A stretch of DNA of 64,000 bases from Oscillospiraceae bacterium (GCA_015065765.1 SVPP01000004.1:1-64000), one strand, 5' to 3'; counted from the first letter of the stretch, positions 41,525 through 49,701 are shown. Made by a program: numbers and translations. The notes: a model not told the origin generated them from the letters alone.

Positions 41525-41893
41525 TCACAGAAAGAGGTTGGCATCTTGACTACACAAAGAACATTTCCTTTTTGTGCTATCTGTATTTTCCCAGTCCTCT
41601 TCGTTTGAATTTTGATGTTCTTTTCCCGAAACATGTTCTGTTGTTTGAGTGTTATCTGTTGTAAAAAAGGCACTTTCATGACTCTCATTTTCAACAACAG
41701 CTTCGTTTACTATTGTTTGGGTTCCCTCAGTAACTGAATTGTATTCCAGTGAAGTGGTTGAATTGTTTATGAGTGTTTCTGCTTCTTTTGGGGGGTCTGA
41801 TACAAGTTTAATAAGGAAAGCCCCTACACAGATAATAGCAACAGATAAGATTACAACTAAAATTTGCATAACAGGAAATTTTTTGTCTTTCAT
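41525..41893 (-). CDS. Small membrane-anchored protein of unknown function
   Basis: A 122-residue frame with one N-terminal membrane helix (about 9-29, MQILVVILSVAIICVGAFLI) and a Thr/Glu/Asn-rich extracytoplasmic tail. No family is recognised. It precedes the relaxase on the same strand inside the element. The end is uncertain: a second frame (41335-41697) overlaps its 3' half, so a frameshift or decay in this stretch is possible. Confidence 0.4.
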   Translation of the reverse strand: MKDKKFPVMQILVVILSVAIICVGAFLIKLVSDPPKEAETLINNSTTSLEYNSVTEGTQTIVNEAVVENESHESAFFTTDNTQTTEHVSGKEHQNSNEEDWENTDSTKRKCSLCSQDANLFL

Positions 41894-41962
41894 ACTGTTA
41901 CACTTCCTTTGTGATTACATTATATCAATCCAAAATATTTCTCAAAGAATTTTTGCAATCTT

Positions 41963-42388
41963 TCAATAATAGGGAAACCCATCTTTTATCTGTAGATAAA
42001 TATCTTTATAATAATCTCTAAATACTTGTGTTCTTGTTATTAGCATTGCAAATTGAGCAGAAAGCTGTCCTTTGTCCACCTGTACAGCAGCACTATTTCG
42101 CTGGTTGGGGTCAATTACGATTGAATTTAGTAAGCCTTCTAATAGCGTGGCAAGTTCACCTTCTATTTGAGAAAACATTTTTTCGATAATCTGCTTTTGT
42201 TCACCGAGTTCTTCAATATCATAAAAATGTTTTATCACCGGAAACTTTTCCGCTTTTGAACTACCACATTTATTCTCCTGCACGTTGTAGAAATAAAGCA
42301 TTGAATCACGTTTTTTATTACCGTCAATGCCGAAATTCGCTAAATAGCAAACAGGAACAATATGTTGATAAACAACTTCGTTACTCAT
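41963..42388 (-). pseudogene. Truncated DUF4238 protein
   Basis: A 141-residue frame counted from the ATG at 42388, four bases after the hsdM stop. The N-terminus QHIVPVCYLANFGIDGNKKRDSMLYFYN matches DUF4238 proteins, which start QHYVPxxYLxxF and usually span about 270-300 residues. The C-terminal half is missing here, with a stop at 41963. DUF4238 genes often travel with mobile or defence loci, but no function is established. It sits where hsdS or hsdR would be expected next to hsdM. Confidence 0.6.
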
Positions 42389-42392
42389 TGTC

Positions 42393-43955
42393 TTAAGCCT
42401 CAATTTCTGCAATTATTTTTGCAATCTCATCACGAAGCACCTGCTCACGGGCAACGATTTCTTCAATTTCTGCATTGAGCTTTACGATGTCAATTTTTTC
42501 TCTTGTGTCCTCAGCTTCAACATAGGTTGAAACTGAAAGGTTATAATCATTCTCTTTGATTTCATCGTAAGAAACAAGACGAGCAAAATGCTCTACATCT
42601 TCACGGCTTGCAAATTCAGATACAATCTTTTCAATGTTTTCATCTGTCAGTTTATTGTTGTTTGTTACCTTCAGGAATTCGTTTGAAGCATCAATAAACA
42701 GAGTTTTATTGTCAACCTTTGACTTCTTAAGCACCATAATGCATGTAGCAATTGATGTGCCGTAGAAAAGGTTTGCAGGAAGCTGAATGATACAGTCAAT
42801 AAAGTTGTTGTCAATAAGATATTTACGGATTTTCTGCTCTGCACCGCCACGGTACATAATTCCGGGGAAGCAGACGATTGACGCAACACCATTTGTTGCA
42901 AGCCATGAAAGTGAATGCATAATAAATGCCATGTCAGCTTTTGATTTGGGAGCTAACACGCCTGCAGGAGCAAAACGAGGGTCATTGATAAGCACAGGGT
43001 TGTCTTCTCCCTCCCATTTGATTGAATAGGGAGGATTGGAAACGATAACCTCAAAAGGCTCATCATCCCAATGCTGAGGTGACAAAAGTGTGTCTTCATT
43101 GGCAATATCAAATTTGTCATAATCAATGTCATGAAGGAACATATTGATTCGGCAAAGGTTATATGTAGTGATATTGATTTCCTGACCGTAAAAGCCCTGA
43201 CGGACTTTATCTTTGCCGAGAATTTTTGAGGCTTTAAGAAGAAGTGAACCTGAACCGCATGCAGGGTCATATATTTTATTGATTTCAGTTTTGCCCACAA
43301 TAGCAAGTCTTGTAAGAAGCTCTGAAACTTCCTGAGGTGTGAAATATTCGCCGCCGCTTTTACCTGCATTACCTGCATACATGCCCATCAGGAATTCATA
43401 TGCATCACCGAATGCATCAATAGTATTATCCTGATAGTTGCCAAGGTTCATATTGCCGATACCTTCAAGGAGTTTTACAAGCTTATCGTTTCTTTTGGCA
43501 ACTGTAGCACCAAGTTTATTTGAGTTTACATCAATGTCATCAAACAGTCCTGCAAAGTCATCTTCACTTACGCTGCCTTTTGCAGATTCTTCTATATGAC
43601 GGAATATACCTTCAAGAGTTTCATTAAGATTTTCATCTTGTGAAGCTCTTTTTCTTACATTACAGAACAATTCTGACGGGAGAATAAAAAAGCCTTTCTC
43701 CTGAACAAGGTCGTCTTTTGCTCCTTCTGCATCTTCATCAGAAAGCAGAGCATAATCAAAATCGGGGTTACCAGCCTCATGTTCGCCCTTGTTGATGTAG
43801 TTGGTCAGGTTTTCACTTATGTATCGGTAGAACATAATTCCAAGAACATAACTCTTGAAATCCCAGCCGTCAACGCTTCCACGCAGTTCATCTGCAATTC
43901 CCCATATTGCTTTATGGAGTTCGTCTCTTTCCTGTTCTCTCTTTATGTCTGCCAT
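42393..43955 (-). CDS. hsdM: Type I restriction-modification methyltransferase subunit
   Basis: A 520-residue protein of full length. It has the N-terminal helical HsdM domain ([37 protein letters not shown]), the SAM motif [13 protein letters not shown] and the N6-adenine catalytic motif NPPY in [10 protein letters not shown]. It methylates adenine within a bipartite target, but only together with a specificity subunit HsdS. No hsdS or hsdR is present in the window. It may use an HsdS elsewhere or be a remnant. It is expressed from its own promoter (44022-44050) downstream of an inverted repeat. Confidence 0.92.
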   Translation of the reverse strand: MADIKREQERDELHKAIWGIADELRGSVDGWDFKSYVLGIMFYRYISENLTNYINKGEHEAGNPDFDYALLSDEDAEGAKDDLVQEKGFFILPSELFCNVRKRASQDENLNETLEGIFRHIEESAKGSVSEDDFAGLFDDIDVNSNKLGATVAKRNDKLVKLLEGIGNMNLGNYQDNTIDAFGDAYEFLMGMYAGNAGKSGGEYFTPQEVSELLTRLAIVGKTEINKIYDPACGSGSLLLKASKILGKDKVRQGFYGQEINITTYNLCRINMFLHDIDYDKFDIANEDTLLSPQHWDDEPFEVIVSNPPYSIKWEGEDNPVLINDPRFAPAGVLAPKSKADMAFIMHSLSWLATNGVASIVCFPGIMYRGGAEQKIRKYLIDNNFIDCIIQLPANLFYGTSIATCIMVLKKSKVDNKTLFIDASNEFLKVTNNNKLTDENIEKIVSEFASREDVEHFARLVSYDEIKENDYNLSVSTYVEAEDTREKIDIVKLNAEIEEIVAREQVLRDEIAKIIAEIEA

Positions 43956-43973
43956 ATCTATTCTCCTTATCTG

Positions 43974-44004
43974 TAATTAACATATATGTAATATATGTTA
44001 ATTA
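43974..44004. promoter_or_regulatory. Inverted repeat upstream of hsdM, candidate operator
   Basis: TAATTAACATATA (43974-43986) and TATATGTTAATTA (43992-44004) are perfect 13-bp arms with a 5-bp spacer. They lie between the hsdM promoter and its start codon, a position suited to repression. No regulator gene is adjacent. Confidence 0.65.
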
Positions 44005-44021
44005 GACACTTATACTCATTA

Positions 44022-44050
44022 ATTATATCACAGAAATTTTCTTCTTTCAA
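44022..44050 (-). promoter_or_regulatory. Promoter of hsdM
   Basis: On the minus strand, TTGAAA (44045-44050) and TATAAT (44022-44027) are separated by 17 bp. Confidence 0.78.
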
Positions 44051-44146
44051 TATTAATAAGGCTCAAAACCCTGAAATAGCTGTACCAACTGTACCAATTA
44101 AACCTAATATACTACTTTTCTTATATATATCAACGATCTCAACAGC

Positions 44147-44184
44147 GTACACCCCCTAACCGGGCTTGTGGTTAGGGGGTGTAC
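44147..44184. repeat. Strong hairpin, candidate replication or transfer origin
   Basis: GTACACCCCCTAAC (44147-44160) and GTTAGGGGGTGTAC (44171-44184) form a perfect 14-bp stem with a 10-nt loop CGGGCTTGTG. It is unusually GC-rich for this AT-rich gap and is followed by further GTACC repeats rather than a T run, so it is not a simple terminator. HUH Rep proteins nick such hairpins. Confidence 0.6.
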
Positions 44185-44417
44185 CTATTTGTACCTTCAG
44201 TACCTTTTTTAAACTTTTCAAACCAACCTTACATACTTTCTTTGAAACCTTTATAATACCACAAAAATTATCAAGGTTTATTACAAAGAAGAAAATAACA
44301 AAATTTTCTTCAAAAAAAATTCAAAGAAAGGATTGATGCCTATGAAAAGTTGCAATTAAAAACGAAGAAATTTAAATCATCACAAATAATCTAATATTTT
44401 AAATTACGAAAGGATAG

Positions 44418-45191
44418 ATGTATATGCCTAAATCTACAGAAACAAAAAAAGTACCGGGTGGCAGAGTTTTTCATATTGTAACTCAAATTAACCACCCTAT
44501 CACAGGCGAAGAACTCCTAACAAGAGACCAAGTAATGGAAACTTTTAATAAAAGGGCTCTTATTAAGTGTGCCGCTACGATTGAGCACAACCAAGATACT
44601 TATACAGAAGAAGATGAAGAATTGGATCCGAGTCATAAAACTGGCACCTTAAAAAAACCACACCTACATATTGTAATAAAAACTGATAAATATCTTAATG
44701 TGGAACAGGTTTCAGCATGGTTCGGCCTTGAACCAAATTTTGTTCATCTTCCTCGTTATAAGGGTGAAAAAGGTTTCGTTGATGCTCTTATGTATATAAT
44801 TCACGAAAATGAAGCTTCCATAAAAGCAGGTAAATATCATTATTCTGACGACGAGGTTTTTACTAAAAATTTAGAATTTAGAAAATATATAGATGATTAT
44901 AAATCTTCTACCGAATCTAATTCTTTTAAAAAAGATTCAGCTAAAATTAAGGAAATAAGAGAAGGTATATTTCTCAACGGAGATACACTATTTAGTGTTA
45001 AAAATAAAGAACCCATAATTTATATGAACAATTTTACCGGATTCAGAAATCTTAGAAATGAATACCTCGTTATGAACGCAGCAATGCCAGACTATAAAAT
45101 AAATTTCTATATATGTGGTTCTGGTGGTGTAGGTAAAGGTCTTTGCAGCAAAGCACTTGCAAGAGCTTTGATTGATCCGGAACGCAGTTAA
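44418..45191 (+). pseudogene. HUH replication initiator/relaxase with truncated SF3-type helicase domain
   Basis: A 257-residue frame. The N-terminal nuclease has PHLHIVIK (His82, His84) and MYIIHENEASIKAGKYHY, the Rep_2-type metal and tyrosine region. Near the end, CGSGGVGKG (about 233-241) is a Walker A motif of the superfamily 3 helicase domain that follows Rep_2 in Rep proteins of streptococcal and clostridial IMEs. The frame stops 16 residues after it, so Walker B and the rest are lost. Nicking might remain; unwinding should not. A hairpin about 230 bp upstream is the likely target. Confidence 0.72.
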
Positions 45192-45508
45192 GAAGGATTA
45201 CAACCATTTTTATTCAACACCGTGTGAAATATATAGCTGCGTTAACCACTGGTCATAGTTAAAAATTGATACTTCCATTTTAAGATCATATGACAGATGA
45301 CAAATTTAGTGGTGTTATAAAAAGAAAAATTATATTACATTAACTTATTAAAACTAATTCATGGTAAAAATTTTGCCAACAATAAAAAATAATCATTGAG
45401 GAACACAAAACACTTATAATGGTGTAGAAACTATCAATTAGTTTTATTGGTATTTATTGAATATAAAATTTTCTAATCGACCAAAATACCAATGAGGTGG
45501 TACCTTAA
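45192..45508. other. Non-coding gap after the truncated Rep
   Basis: A very AT-rich stretch of 317 bp. I see no gene and no remainder of the helicase domain. A 13-bp sequence, CCGTGTGAAATAT at 45220-45232, recurs inverted at 45670-45682. Confidence 0.4.
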
Positions 45509-45646
45509 ATGTTAAACAAAGAAAAGGATTTAGTATTGAAAAAAGCGGTCCTATCAGCATGGGCAAAGATTTTGCTTGACGAAGGATATGTAGATACTAA
45601 AAAATACAATCAAATGATAAGTCGTATCAACAAGATTAATGAATGA
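45509..45646 (+). CDS. Small SHOCT-like helical protein
   Basis: A 45-residue protein with a convincing ribosome binding site (GAGGTGG) before its ATG. AWAKILLDEGYVDTKKYNQMISRINKI resembles the short SHOCT-type two-helix motif (LL.EG.I...Y...) often found in small proteins next to serine recombinases. It is too small for catalysis; a recombination directionality or regulatory role is a guess from position only, 131 bp before the recombinase. Confidence 0.55.
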   Translation: MLNKEKDLVLKKAVLSAWAKILLDEGYVDTKKYNQMISRINKINE

Positions 45647-45656
45647 ATCTTTTAAC

Positions 45657-45697
45657 AGCAGATGTGGAAATATTTCACACGGGTTTTCACATCTGCT
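45657..45697 (+). terminator. Hairpin after the SHOCT-like gene
   Basis: AGCAGATGTG (45657-45666) pairs with CACATCTGCT (45688-45697). There is no T run, so it may be a weak terminator or a binding site; the recombinase promoter begins 4 bp later. Confidence 0.55.
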
Positions 45698-45700
45698 ATG

Positions 45701-45749
45701 TTGACACGATATTATCGGTATAGTATAATTATTATAACAGGTATAGTAT
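45701..45749 (+). promoter_or_regulatory. Consensus promoter and direct repeats of the recombinase gene
   Basis: TTGACA (45701-45706) and TATAAT (45724-45729) are separated by exactly 17 bp. The direct repeat GGTATAGTAT occurs at 45717-45726, over the -10 region, and again at 45740-45749, 23 bp later on about the same helix face, which suggests a regulator site. Confidence 0.8.
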
Positions 45750-45777
45750 TATTAAAGTATTATAAAAGGAGATTTTT

Positions 45778-47472
45778 ATGGACATATATAATGTAGCAAA
45801 CAAAATGAAAACAGAACGAAAAACGATTTTTGATTTAAATTTAAACGTAACTTTTTATGCAAGAGTTTCGACTACAACAGAAGAACAACAGAATTCAATA
45901 GAGAATCAGATATCACACTTTGAAAAAATGATAAAAGAAAACCCAAATTGGAATTATGTTGAGGGTTATGTTGATAGGTACAGAGGCGAAAATGCCGAAA
46001 ACAGGAAATCGTTTATGAAGATGATTGAAGATGGTAAAGAAGGCAAATTTGATCTGATACTTACGAAAGAGGTTTCTCGTTTTGCAAGAAATACAATTGA
46101 TAGTCTAACTTATACACGTAAACTTCTTCATGCTGGTGTTGGAGTGTTTTTTCAAACAGATAACATCTGCACAATTGATACGGATAGCGAACTTAGACTT
46201 ACCATTATGTCGAGTATGGCAGCAGATGAGGTTAGGAAACTTTCCGAACGTGTTCGCTTTGGTCATAAGAAAGCAATTGAAAACGGCAGAGTCGTTGGAA
46301 ACAATCGTATTTATGGTTATGAAAAACAAAAATGTAAACTTATCATCAACGAATCAGAAGCAGAAATGGTAAGAATTATTTTTGAATTATACGGTACAGG
46401 TGATTACAGTCTAAATAAGATTGCTAATATTCTTTATGAAAAAGGTTACAGAAGCAGGGCTGGCAAAAAAATTGAACATAACACCGTGGGCGGAATCCTT
46501 CAAAACCCTAAATATAAAGGGTTTTATTGTGGAAATAAAGTTAAGATTGTTGATTATCGTACAAAGGAACAACGCTTTTTGCCCGAAGAAGACTGGGTGA
46601 TGTACAAAGATGAGACAGGCGAAGTCGTTCCTGCGATTGTTCCTGAGGAATTATGGGACAAATGTAATGAATTATTCAAATTAAGAAGCAAAGCTGTTAA
46701 AAGTAGAGGCAGATCGTTCAAAGATAATAGTGTGTTTACAGGTAAAATTTGGTGTGCTTCACACGAAAAACCTTTTTGGAGAACGAGTTACTCAAATAGT
46801 GTATCAAAAGGAAAACCTGTATATCAATGGGTGTGTAGTGAAAAAAGAAGAAATGGTGCAAAAGCGTGTGCAACTTTTTATTTGTTGGAAGAGGAATTGT
46901 ATTCTATACTTTCAGATATGTTTCACGATATATCAGATAATCTTCGAGATTATGTGGAAACTTTTATAAGTATCTATAAAGAATGTGATATAGATAATGA
47001 TATCCAGAAACAGATCGAAACTCTTGAAACGCAAATATTCAAAGAGCGTAAGAAAAGAGATAAACTTTTAGAGTTGTATATGGAAGAAGAGATTACAAAA
47101 CAGGAGTTTACAGAACGTAACACTGAATATGGAATTACCATTACAAAACTTGAAGAAGACTTAGAGGAACTCAGAGAGAAAAGCAACAGCGAGTCAGATT
47201 ATATGGAATCAATTAAAAGAATCGAAAAATATTTTCTGACAATGTATGATCCTAATTGTAATATGAGTAAAACTCAAGTGGATGATATGGTCGATGCCGT
47301 GATTGAAAAAATCTATGTTGTTCCTGTTAATGAAACTTCCATGAGATTGGATGTAAGACTCAAAACCGGTGATTCTCGAAATTTAACCTATGATAAGAAC
47401 GGTAATCTCGTTCGGCGTTCTGGAATAATGTTTAAGAAAATGATCAGAGCATACGAAGAAAACATGAGATAA
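45778..47472 (+). CDS. Large serine recombinase (integrase/excisionase)
   Basis: A 564-residue recombinase. The resolvase domain (about 25-175) has the catalytic serine in YARVSTTTEEQ and the SRFARNT segment. The recombinase domain is about 190-320, a zinc-ribbon-like region with CASH and later CSEKRR...C about 325-370, and a coiled coil about 400-465. It cuts both attachment sites and rejoins them to insert or excise the element. The final residues KKMIRAYEENMR look like a SASP C-terminus rather than recombinase, and the codons lie beyond the inferred junction, so the chromosome supplies the stop codon. It has ribosome binding site AAGGAG. Confidence 0.92.
   Translation: MDIYNVANKMKTERKTIFDLNLNVTFYARVSTTTEEQQNSIENQISHFEKMIKENPNWNYVEGYVDRYRGENAENRKSFMKMIEDGKEGKFDLILTKEVSRFARNTIDSLTYTRKLLHAGVGVFFQTDNICTIDTDSELRLTIMSSMAADEVRKLSERVRFGHKKAIENGRVVGNNRIYGYEKQKCKLIINESEAEMVRIIFELYGTGDYSLNKIANILYEKGYRSRAGKKIEHNTVGGILQNPKYKGFYCGNKVKIVDYRTKEQRFLPEEDWVMYKDETGEVVPAIVPEELWDKCNELFKLRSKAVKSRGRSFKDNSVFTGKIWCASHEKPFWRTSYSNSVSKGKPVYQWVCSEKRRNGAKACATFYLLEEELYSILSDMFHDISDNLRDYVETFISIYKECDIDNDIQKQIETLETQIFKERKKRDKLLELYMEEEITKQEFTERNTEYGITITKLEEDLEELREKSNSESDYMESIKRIEKYFLTMYDPNCNMSKTQVDDMVDAVIEKIYVVPVNETSMRLDVRLKTGDSRNLTYDKNGNLVRRSGIMFKKMIRAYEENMR
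47428..47445 (+). other. Right attachment junction (attR) inside the recombinase gene
   Basis: The inferred boundary where recombinase coding sequence passes into the displaced 3' end of the SASP gene (ATG-ATC-AGA... to the TAA at 47470). Rejoining 40173-40337 with 47437-47472 in frame would restore a SASP of normal length ending MVKKMIRAYEENMR. Confidence 0.7.
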
Positions 47473-47490
47473 CCTCTGTTTCGTAATATC

Positions 47491-47531
47491 AAAAGGCTGA
47501 GAGAACTTTTCGTTTTCTCAGCCTTTTATTT
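47491..47531. terminator. Bidirectional terminator, originally of the SASP gene
   Basis: AAAAGGCTGAGA (47491-47502) pairs with TCTCAGCCTTTT (47516-47527). It lies 19 bp past the recombinase/SASP stop and also serves the convergent isochorismatase-family gene. Confidence 0.9.
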
Positions 47532-47532
47532 T

Positions 47533-48057
47533 TTATTTAACTGCAATCTGACACATTTTCATTGTAGTGAGTGCAGCTTCATGAGTTTCAGGTGTAACTC
47601 CTGCACACGCTGCTGAATCAACTGAAATTTCAGCCTCAGGGAAATTTGCTTTCAGTACAAGTGCATTTGAAACAACACAGATGTCTGTGCAAAGTCCCAC
47701 AAGCTCTGCTGAAAAGTTTTCGCCCTCTGTTTTTTCTTCAATGAAATCAGGTAAATCTACAGAGCCGAAGGTGATTTTTTCAACTGCTGTGTACTCTTTT
47801 CCTTCAAGAGCCTCTGCAACATTTTCATCAAGCTGCCAGCCCTCTGTATCTTTTATACAATGAGGAACCGGAAGATTTTTACCCTCTGAGGTTTCCATGT
47901 AATCTTCAAAATGTGTGTCATATGTGACGATTATTTCTCCGTCAAATTCGTTTATCTTTTTAACAACATTAGGAGTAATTGCTACGGCTTCCTTTGTACC
48001 TAAAGCACCGTCAACAAAGTCCTTTTGCATGTCTACCACTATAAGAAATTTTTTCAT
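47533..48057 (-). CDS. Isochorismatase-family cysteine hydrolase (nicotinamidase-like)
   Basis: A 174-residue protein counted from the ATG at 48057, with AGGAA upstream. The triad is visible: Asp in VVDMQKDF, Lys in VEKITFGS and Cys in GLCTDICV. The relatives hydrolyse nicotinamide, isochorismate or other amides; the GLCTDICV context suits the nicotinamidase-like branch and thus NAD salvage, but this is inference. It overlaps the stop of the VanY-like gene and forms an operon with it and folT. Confidence 0.83.
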   Translation of the reverse strand: MKKFLIVVDMQKDFVDGALGTKEAVAITPNVVKKINEFDGEIIVTYDTHFEDYMETSEGKNLPVPHCIKDTEGWQLDENVAEALEGKEYTAVEKITFGSVDLPDFIEEKTEGENFSAELVGLCTDICVVSNALVLKANFPEAEISVDSAACAGVTPETHEAALTTMKMCQIAVK

Positions 48058-48059
48058 AA

Positions 48060-49094
48060 TCATTTCCTGCCTAAATATTCTTCAAGTACCTGACCTGATT
48101 CTTTCATTGCCTTTGCGTGTTCTACGCCCACATATCTCCAGTGCCAGGGCTCATAAATGATTTCAGTAATTGACTGCTTATCCTCTGATTTGGGATAGCG
48201 GAGAATAAAGCCGTAATCCTGAGCATGTGCATCAAGCCATGCATATGCTGATGAATTTTCAAAATCCTCTGTAACCCAGCCGATATCCATTGCAAAGCCT
48301 GCGTTATGCTCGCTTGTACCGGGAGGAAGAATAATTCTTGCTGCGTTCTGTGTTGCAGTTACTTTATCATAACCTTGTGATACGTAGAGGTTAATTTTGT
48401 TGTTGAAGTTATTTTTCTGAAGCTCATAGCTTCTGTAGCCTGAGTTAGGAGTAAGTGTTACGCCGTCTTTTTTGGCTGCGTCATACATTTTCTGATAATG
48501 AGGTGCAACTCTGTAATCAAGATAAACGCCTGAGCCTTTGACCGCTTCTGCAAGCTTCGGAACATAGCCCTCTTTAAGGATATAGTTTCTGTTGACAAGT
48601 GTCAGATTCCAGTCTTCATCATTAATGGTAATTTCTGTAGGATTAAAGCCTGCGTAGGAATAAGCATAGCCTGACTGAGTTACCTGAACGGGAGTATCCG
48701 CTGTTCCGCTCTGAGTTTCGCCTGTATTGCCTGACGGAACTGTTGTTTCATTCTCCTGCAATTCTTCAAGCTTTACAAGGTAATCCATGCTCACCCAGCC
48801 TGAATAATTGCCGAAAAGAGTATATCCCCAGCCATCCTTTTGTTCAGAAATTATAAGTCTTGTTCCGCTTGGAACAGTTGTAACAACATTAAAATCTGAG
48901 CCTGCTCCTGCACGCATATTAAGGGGATCTCCGTCATTTGTTTTTACAACAAATGCATTGGGAGAAACAGTTACAACCTCGGTTGTTGTTTCAGGTGCAG
49001 CGGTTGTTGTTTCCTCTTCTTCCTTTCCGCCACATGCAGAAAAGGTTGATAACATAATTATTGCCGCTGAAAGCAGACAAAGAAATTTTTTCAT
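48060..49094 (-). CDS. Lipoprotein with SH3 and VanY-type D,D-carboxypeptidase domains
   Basis: A 344-residue lipoprotein. The signal peptide ends in lipobox FSAC (Cys about 21), followed by a Thr/Glu-rich linker, a bacterial SH3 domain (about 45-107; LNMRAGAGSDF, SGWVSMDYL) and a VanY/D-Ala-D-Ala carboxypeptidase domain (about 180-335). Zinc-site motifs are SGYRS, PPGTSEHNAGFAMDIG and EPWHWRYVG. It trims peptidoglycan stem peptides outside the membrane. It is 18 bp after folT, so it may share the riboswitch-controlled transcript. Confidence 0.88.
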   Translation of the reverse strand: MKKFLCLLSAAIIMLSTFSACGGKEEEETTTAAPETTTEVVTVSPNAFVVKTNDGDPLNMRAGAGSDFNVVTTVPSGTRLIISEQKDGWGYTLFGNYSGWVSMDYLVKLEELQENETTVPSGNTGETQSGTADTPVQVTQSGYAYSYAGFNPTEITINDEDWNLTLVNRNYILKEGYVPKLAEAVKGSGVYLDYRVAPHYQKMYDAAKKDGVTLTPNSGYRSYELQKNNFNNKINLYVSQGYDKVTATQNAARIILPPGTSEHNAGFAMDIGWVTEDFENSSAYAWLDAHAQDYGFILRYPKSEDKQSITEIIYEPWHWRYVGVEHAKAMKESGQVLEEYLGRK

Positions 49095-49112
49095 TTATTA
49101 ACACATCCTTTT

Positions 49113-49658
49113 TCAGTTTCTTAACATTTTTATGGATCTGATTTTTGAGAATGATTCTGTAAACAGCGGAATCACCACAGACTGTACCGCTATCATAACA
49201 AGAGTCTGCACAATTCTCGGCACTAAAACACCAAGGTATGGTGAATGGTACATATAAGAAATCCAGAAGGTATTAAGTCCAAGGCTGAGAACAATCTGAG
49301 TTATGAGAACAGGAACAAAGGAACGCAGAAATGCATTCATTTTTCCGTCAAACCTTTTGCCCAGAAAAAAGCCGAAGCACAGACCTTCAAGAATTGCTGT
49401 CACAGTAAAACCGGGGAAAAATTCTCCCACAGGGAACATCAATGCACCGATAACATCACTGACACCCGCCACAAGTGCACCGTCCTTTATTCCGTAAAGA
49501 TATGCAGCAATTGCAACAGGCAGAAAAGCAAAGCTTACTTTAATCTGCTGGCTGCTGACAACAGGTACAAGACGGGACAAAACCACTTCAAGTGCTGTCA
49601 GCATGGCAAGAGATGAAAGCATTACAAGTGCATTCATATTGTTTTTATTTTTTGACAT
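49113..49658 (-). CDS. folT: Folate ECF transporter S component
   Basis: A 181-residue membrane protein with about six helices. SRLVPVVSSQQIKVSFAFLPVAIAAYLYG matches the N-terminal signature of folate-type S components. It binds folate and delivers it through a shared ECF module (EcfAA'T), whose genes are not in this window. The THF riboswitch just upstream and a ribosome binding site trapped in a hairpin confirm folate-responsive control and support the assignment. Confidence 0.88.
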   Translation of the reverse strand: MSKNKNNMNALVMLSSLAMLTALEVVLSRLVPVVSSQQIKVSFAFLPVAIAAYLYGIKDGALVAGVSDVIGALMFPVGEFFPGFTVTAILEGLCFGFFLGKRFDGKMNAFLRSFVPVLITQIVLSLGLNTFWISYMYHSPYLGVLVPRIVQTLVMIAVQSVVIPLFTESFSKIRSIKMLRN

Positions 49659-49664
49659 GACAAT

Positions 49665-49701
49665 ACCTCCTTATCACAACTCGCTGAAATAATAAGGAGG
49701 T
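49665..49701 (-). promoter_or_regulatory. Ribosome-binding-site sequestering hairpin of folT
   Basis: ATAAGGAGGT (minus strand, 49665-49674) is the folT ribosome binding site. It can pair perfectly with ACCTCCTTAT (49692-49701), so folT translation can be shut off by this stem, downstream of the folate aptamer. Confidence 0.82.

Larger units (their letters stand above)
43956..44417. other. Intergenic control region of the element
   Basis: This 460-bp AT-rich gap separates hsdM (leftward) from the Rep gene (rightward). It holds a 13-bp inverted repeat, the hsdM promoter and a 14-bp-stem hairpin, listed separately. No further gene is visible. Its position beside a Rep protein makes it the best candidate for a replication or transfer origin. 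Confidence 0.5.
40340..47437. mobile_element. Integrated mobilizable element (IME-like) in the SASP gene
   Basis: An element of about 7.1 kb bounded by the two halves of a split SASP gene. Contents from left: MobV/Pre-type relaxase, small membrane protein, truncated DUF4238 gene, orphan hsdM, a long hairpin and truncated HUH-Rep, a 45-residue SHOCT-like protein and a large serine recombinase at the right edge. No conjugation machinery (VirB4, coupling protein) is present, so it would need a helper to transfer. Base composition is more AT-rich than the flanks, especially 43.9-47.5 kb. Several genes look decayed. Confidence 0.8.

Noticed and set aside
41335-41697. A 120-residue frame upstream of and overlapping the relaxase
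   Set aside because: It overlaps two better candidates on the same strand and has no domain or signal. It is kept only as possible evidence of a frameshift.
44147-44184. The strong hairpin as a simple Rho-independent terminator
   Set aside because: There is no T run directly after either arm, and no gene ends close to it on either strand.
45740-45760. Tandem AT-rich repeats before the recombinase as a CRISPR-like array
   Set aside because: Only two short copies exist with no spacer structure and no cas genes are in the window. They fit operator sites better.
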